This document shows positions 63,823 to 64,000 of a stretch of DNA of 64,000 bases, piece after piece. This DNA is from Pseudomonas sp. Irchel s3f7 (GTDB lineage Bacteria; Pseudomonadota; Gammaproteobacteria; Pseudomonadales; Pseudomonadaceae): the NCBI RefSeq assembly GCF_900187615.1, contig NZ_FYDO01000022.1:52546-116545 (forward strand), read 5' to 3'. The notes beneath the pieces were generated by a model. The model had not been told where the DNA came from. It worked only from the letters and a program-made list of their open reading frames with translations, and searched no databases. The translations under genes and the position numbers were made by a program. Position 1 is the stretch's first letter. The number at the start of each line of letters is the position of its first letter.

Positions 63823-64000
63823 ATGGACTCGCCCACGCCGAGGCGTCAATGCGCCACGGTGGCAGTCTAAGAGGCCAACGGCAGCGAGGGCGAGTCCATG
63901 AAAAAGAATACGACGCTTAAACAGTCCCTGTCTTCAACCGATGTGTCGGCCTGTACGACAGTGGCGGTCGATCTTGCCAAGCAGGTCTTTCAGGTCGCAG
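63823..64000 (+). mobile_element. IS110-family insertion sequence, left end (continues past window)
   Basis: The recombinase gene starts at 63898. Its 5' flank holds a 12-bp inverted repeat ATGGACTCGCCC (63823-63834) and GGGCGAGTCCAT (63888-63899) 53 bp apart. Within it lie smaller stems such as GCCACGGTGGC at 63853-63863. IS110 elements carry a structured non-coding end that makes a bridge RNA, so this folded region is a candidate. Left boundary unknown; the right end is outside. Confidence 0.7.
63898..64000 (+). CDS. IS110-family transposase, N-terminal part (partial)
   Basis: 34 residues visible, running off the window: MKKNTTLKQSLSSTDVSACT followed by TVAVDLAKQVFQVA, the DEDD recombinase N-terminal motif with its first catalytic Asp. 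The start codon overlaps the right arm of the flanking stem, which could hide it in mRNA. Confidence 0.85.
   Translation, partial: MKKNTTLKQSLSSTDVSACTTVAVDLAKQVFQVA

Overview
The window is about 64 kb of GC-rich chromosome from a fluorescent Pseudomonas, most likely the P. fluorescens group. Three things point there. The gene orders smc-zipA-ligA-dnaX-ybaB-recR, anr-hemN-ccoSIHG with two cco operons, and fadBA-topA-sulA-lexA-psrA-nagZ-mtnP are typical of the genus. The protein sequences look pseudomonad. Short palindromic REP elements sit in about a dozen intergenic gaps. Almost everything is core chromosome. I see no prophage, CRISPR array, tRNA or rRNA.

Layout. 1-5.7 kb: 5' end of xdhA (minus), a GntR regulator, smc and zipA. 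5.8-15.9 kb: ligA, a predicted zinc metallopeptidase, the 4.5S SRP RNA, dnaX, ybaB, an MDR oxidoreductase lodged between ybaB and recR, recR and an acyl-CoA dehydrogenase. 16-36 kb: a respiration block, nearly all on the minus strand: apt, anr, hemN, a DsbD_2/TauE-like membrane protein, ccoSIHG, an intruding metallophosphoesterase-like gene, two complete ccoNOQP operons, aer and a CPBP protease. A short alpha/beta hydrolase gene on the plus strand lies between the second cco operon and aer. 36-52 kb: acnA, rlmM, a four-copy REP array, tusA, a MATE exporter, pdxB, a 59-aa conserved protein, an MsbA-like ABC exporter, slt, an Uup-type ABC-F ATPase, a universal stress protein and a small membrane protein. 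51.7-64 kb: a candidate sRNA, fadBA, a DUF1653 gene, topA, two small conserved genes, sulA-lexA, psrA, nagZ and mtnP, then the start of an IS110-family element at the right edge.

How it works together. Anr senses low oxygen. TTGAT-N4-ATCAA-type sites lie before hemN (oxygen-independent haem synthesis), before ccoG (cbb3 assembly) and before the distal cco operon, so haem supply, oxidase assembly and a high-affinity oxidase can be induced together. The proximal cco operon has only a degenerate site, which fits a housekeeping oxidase. On the right, two SOS boxes precede lexA-sulA, and two overlapping PsrA-type palindromes precede psrA, close to the fadBA genes that PsrA is known to control.

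I found no clearly new multi-gene system. The best leads are the metallophosphoesterase-like protein with altered metal-ligand motifs inserted in the cco locus, the candidate sRNA upstream of fadB, an Anr box inside a coding sequence, the tandem REP array, genes whose stop codons lie in REP-type sequence, an unassigned perfect 18-bp palindrome, and a 37-codon ORF overlapping the nagZ start.
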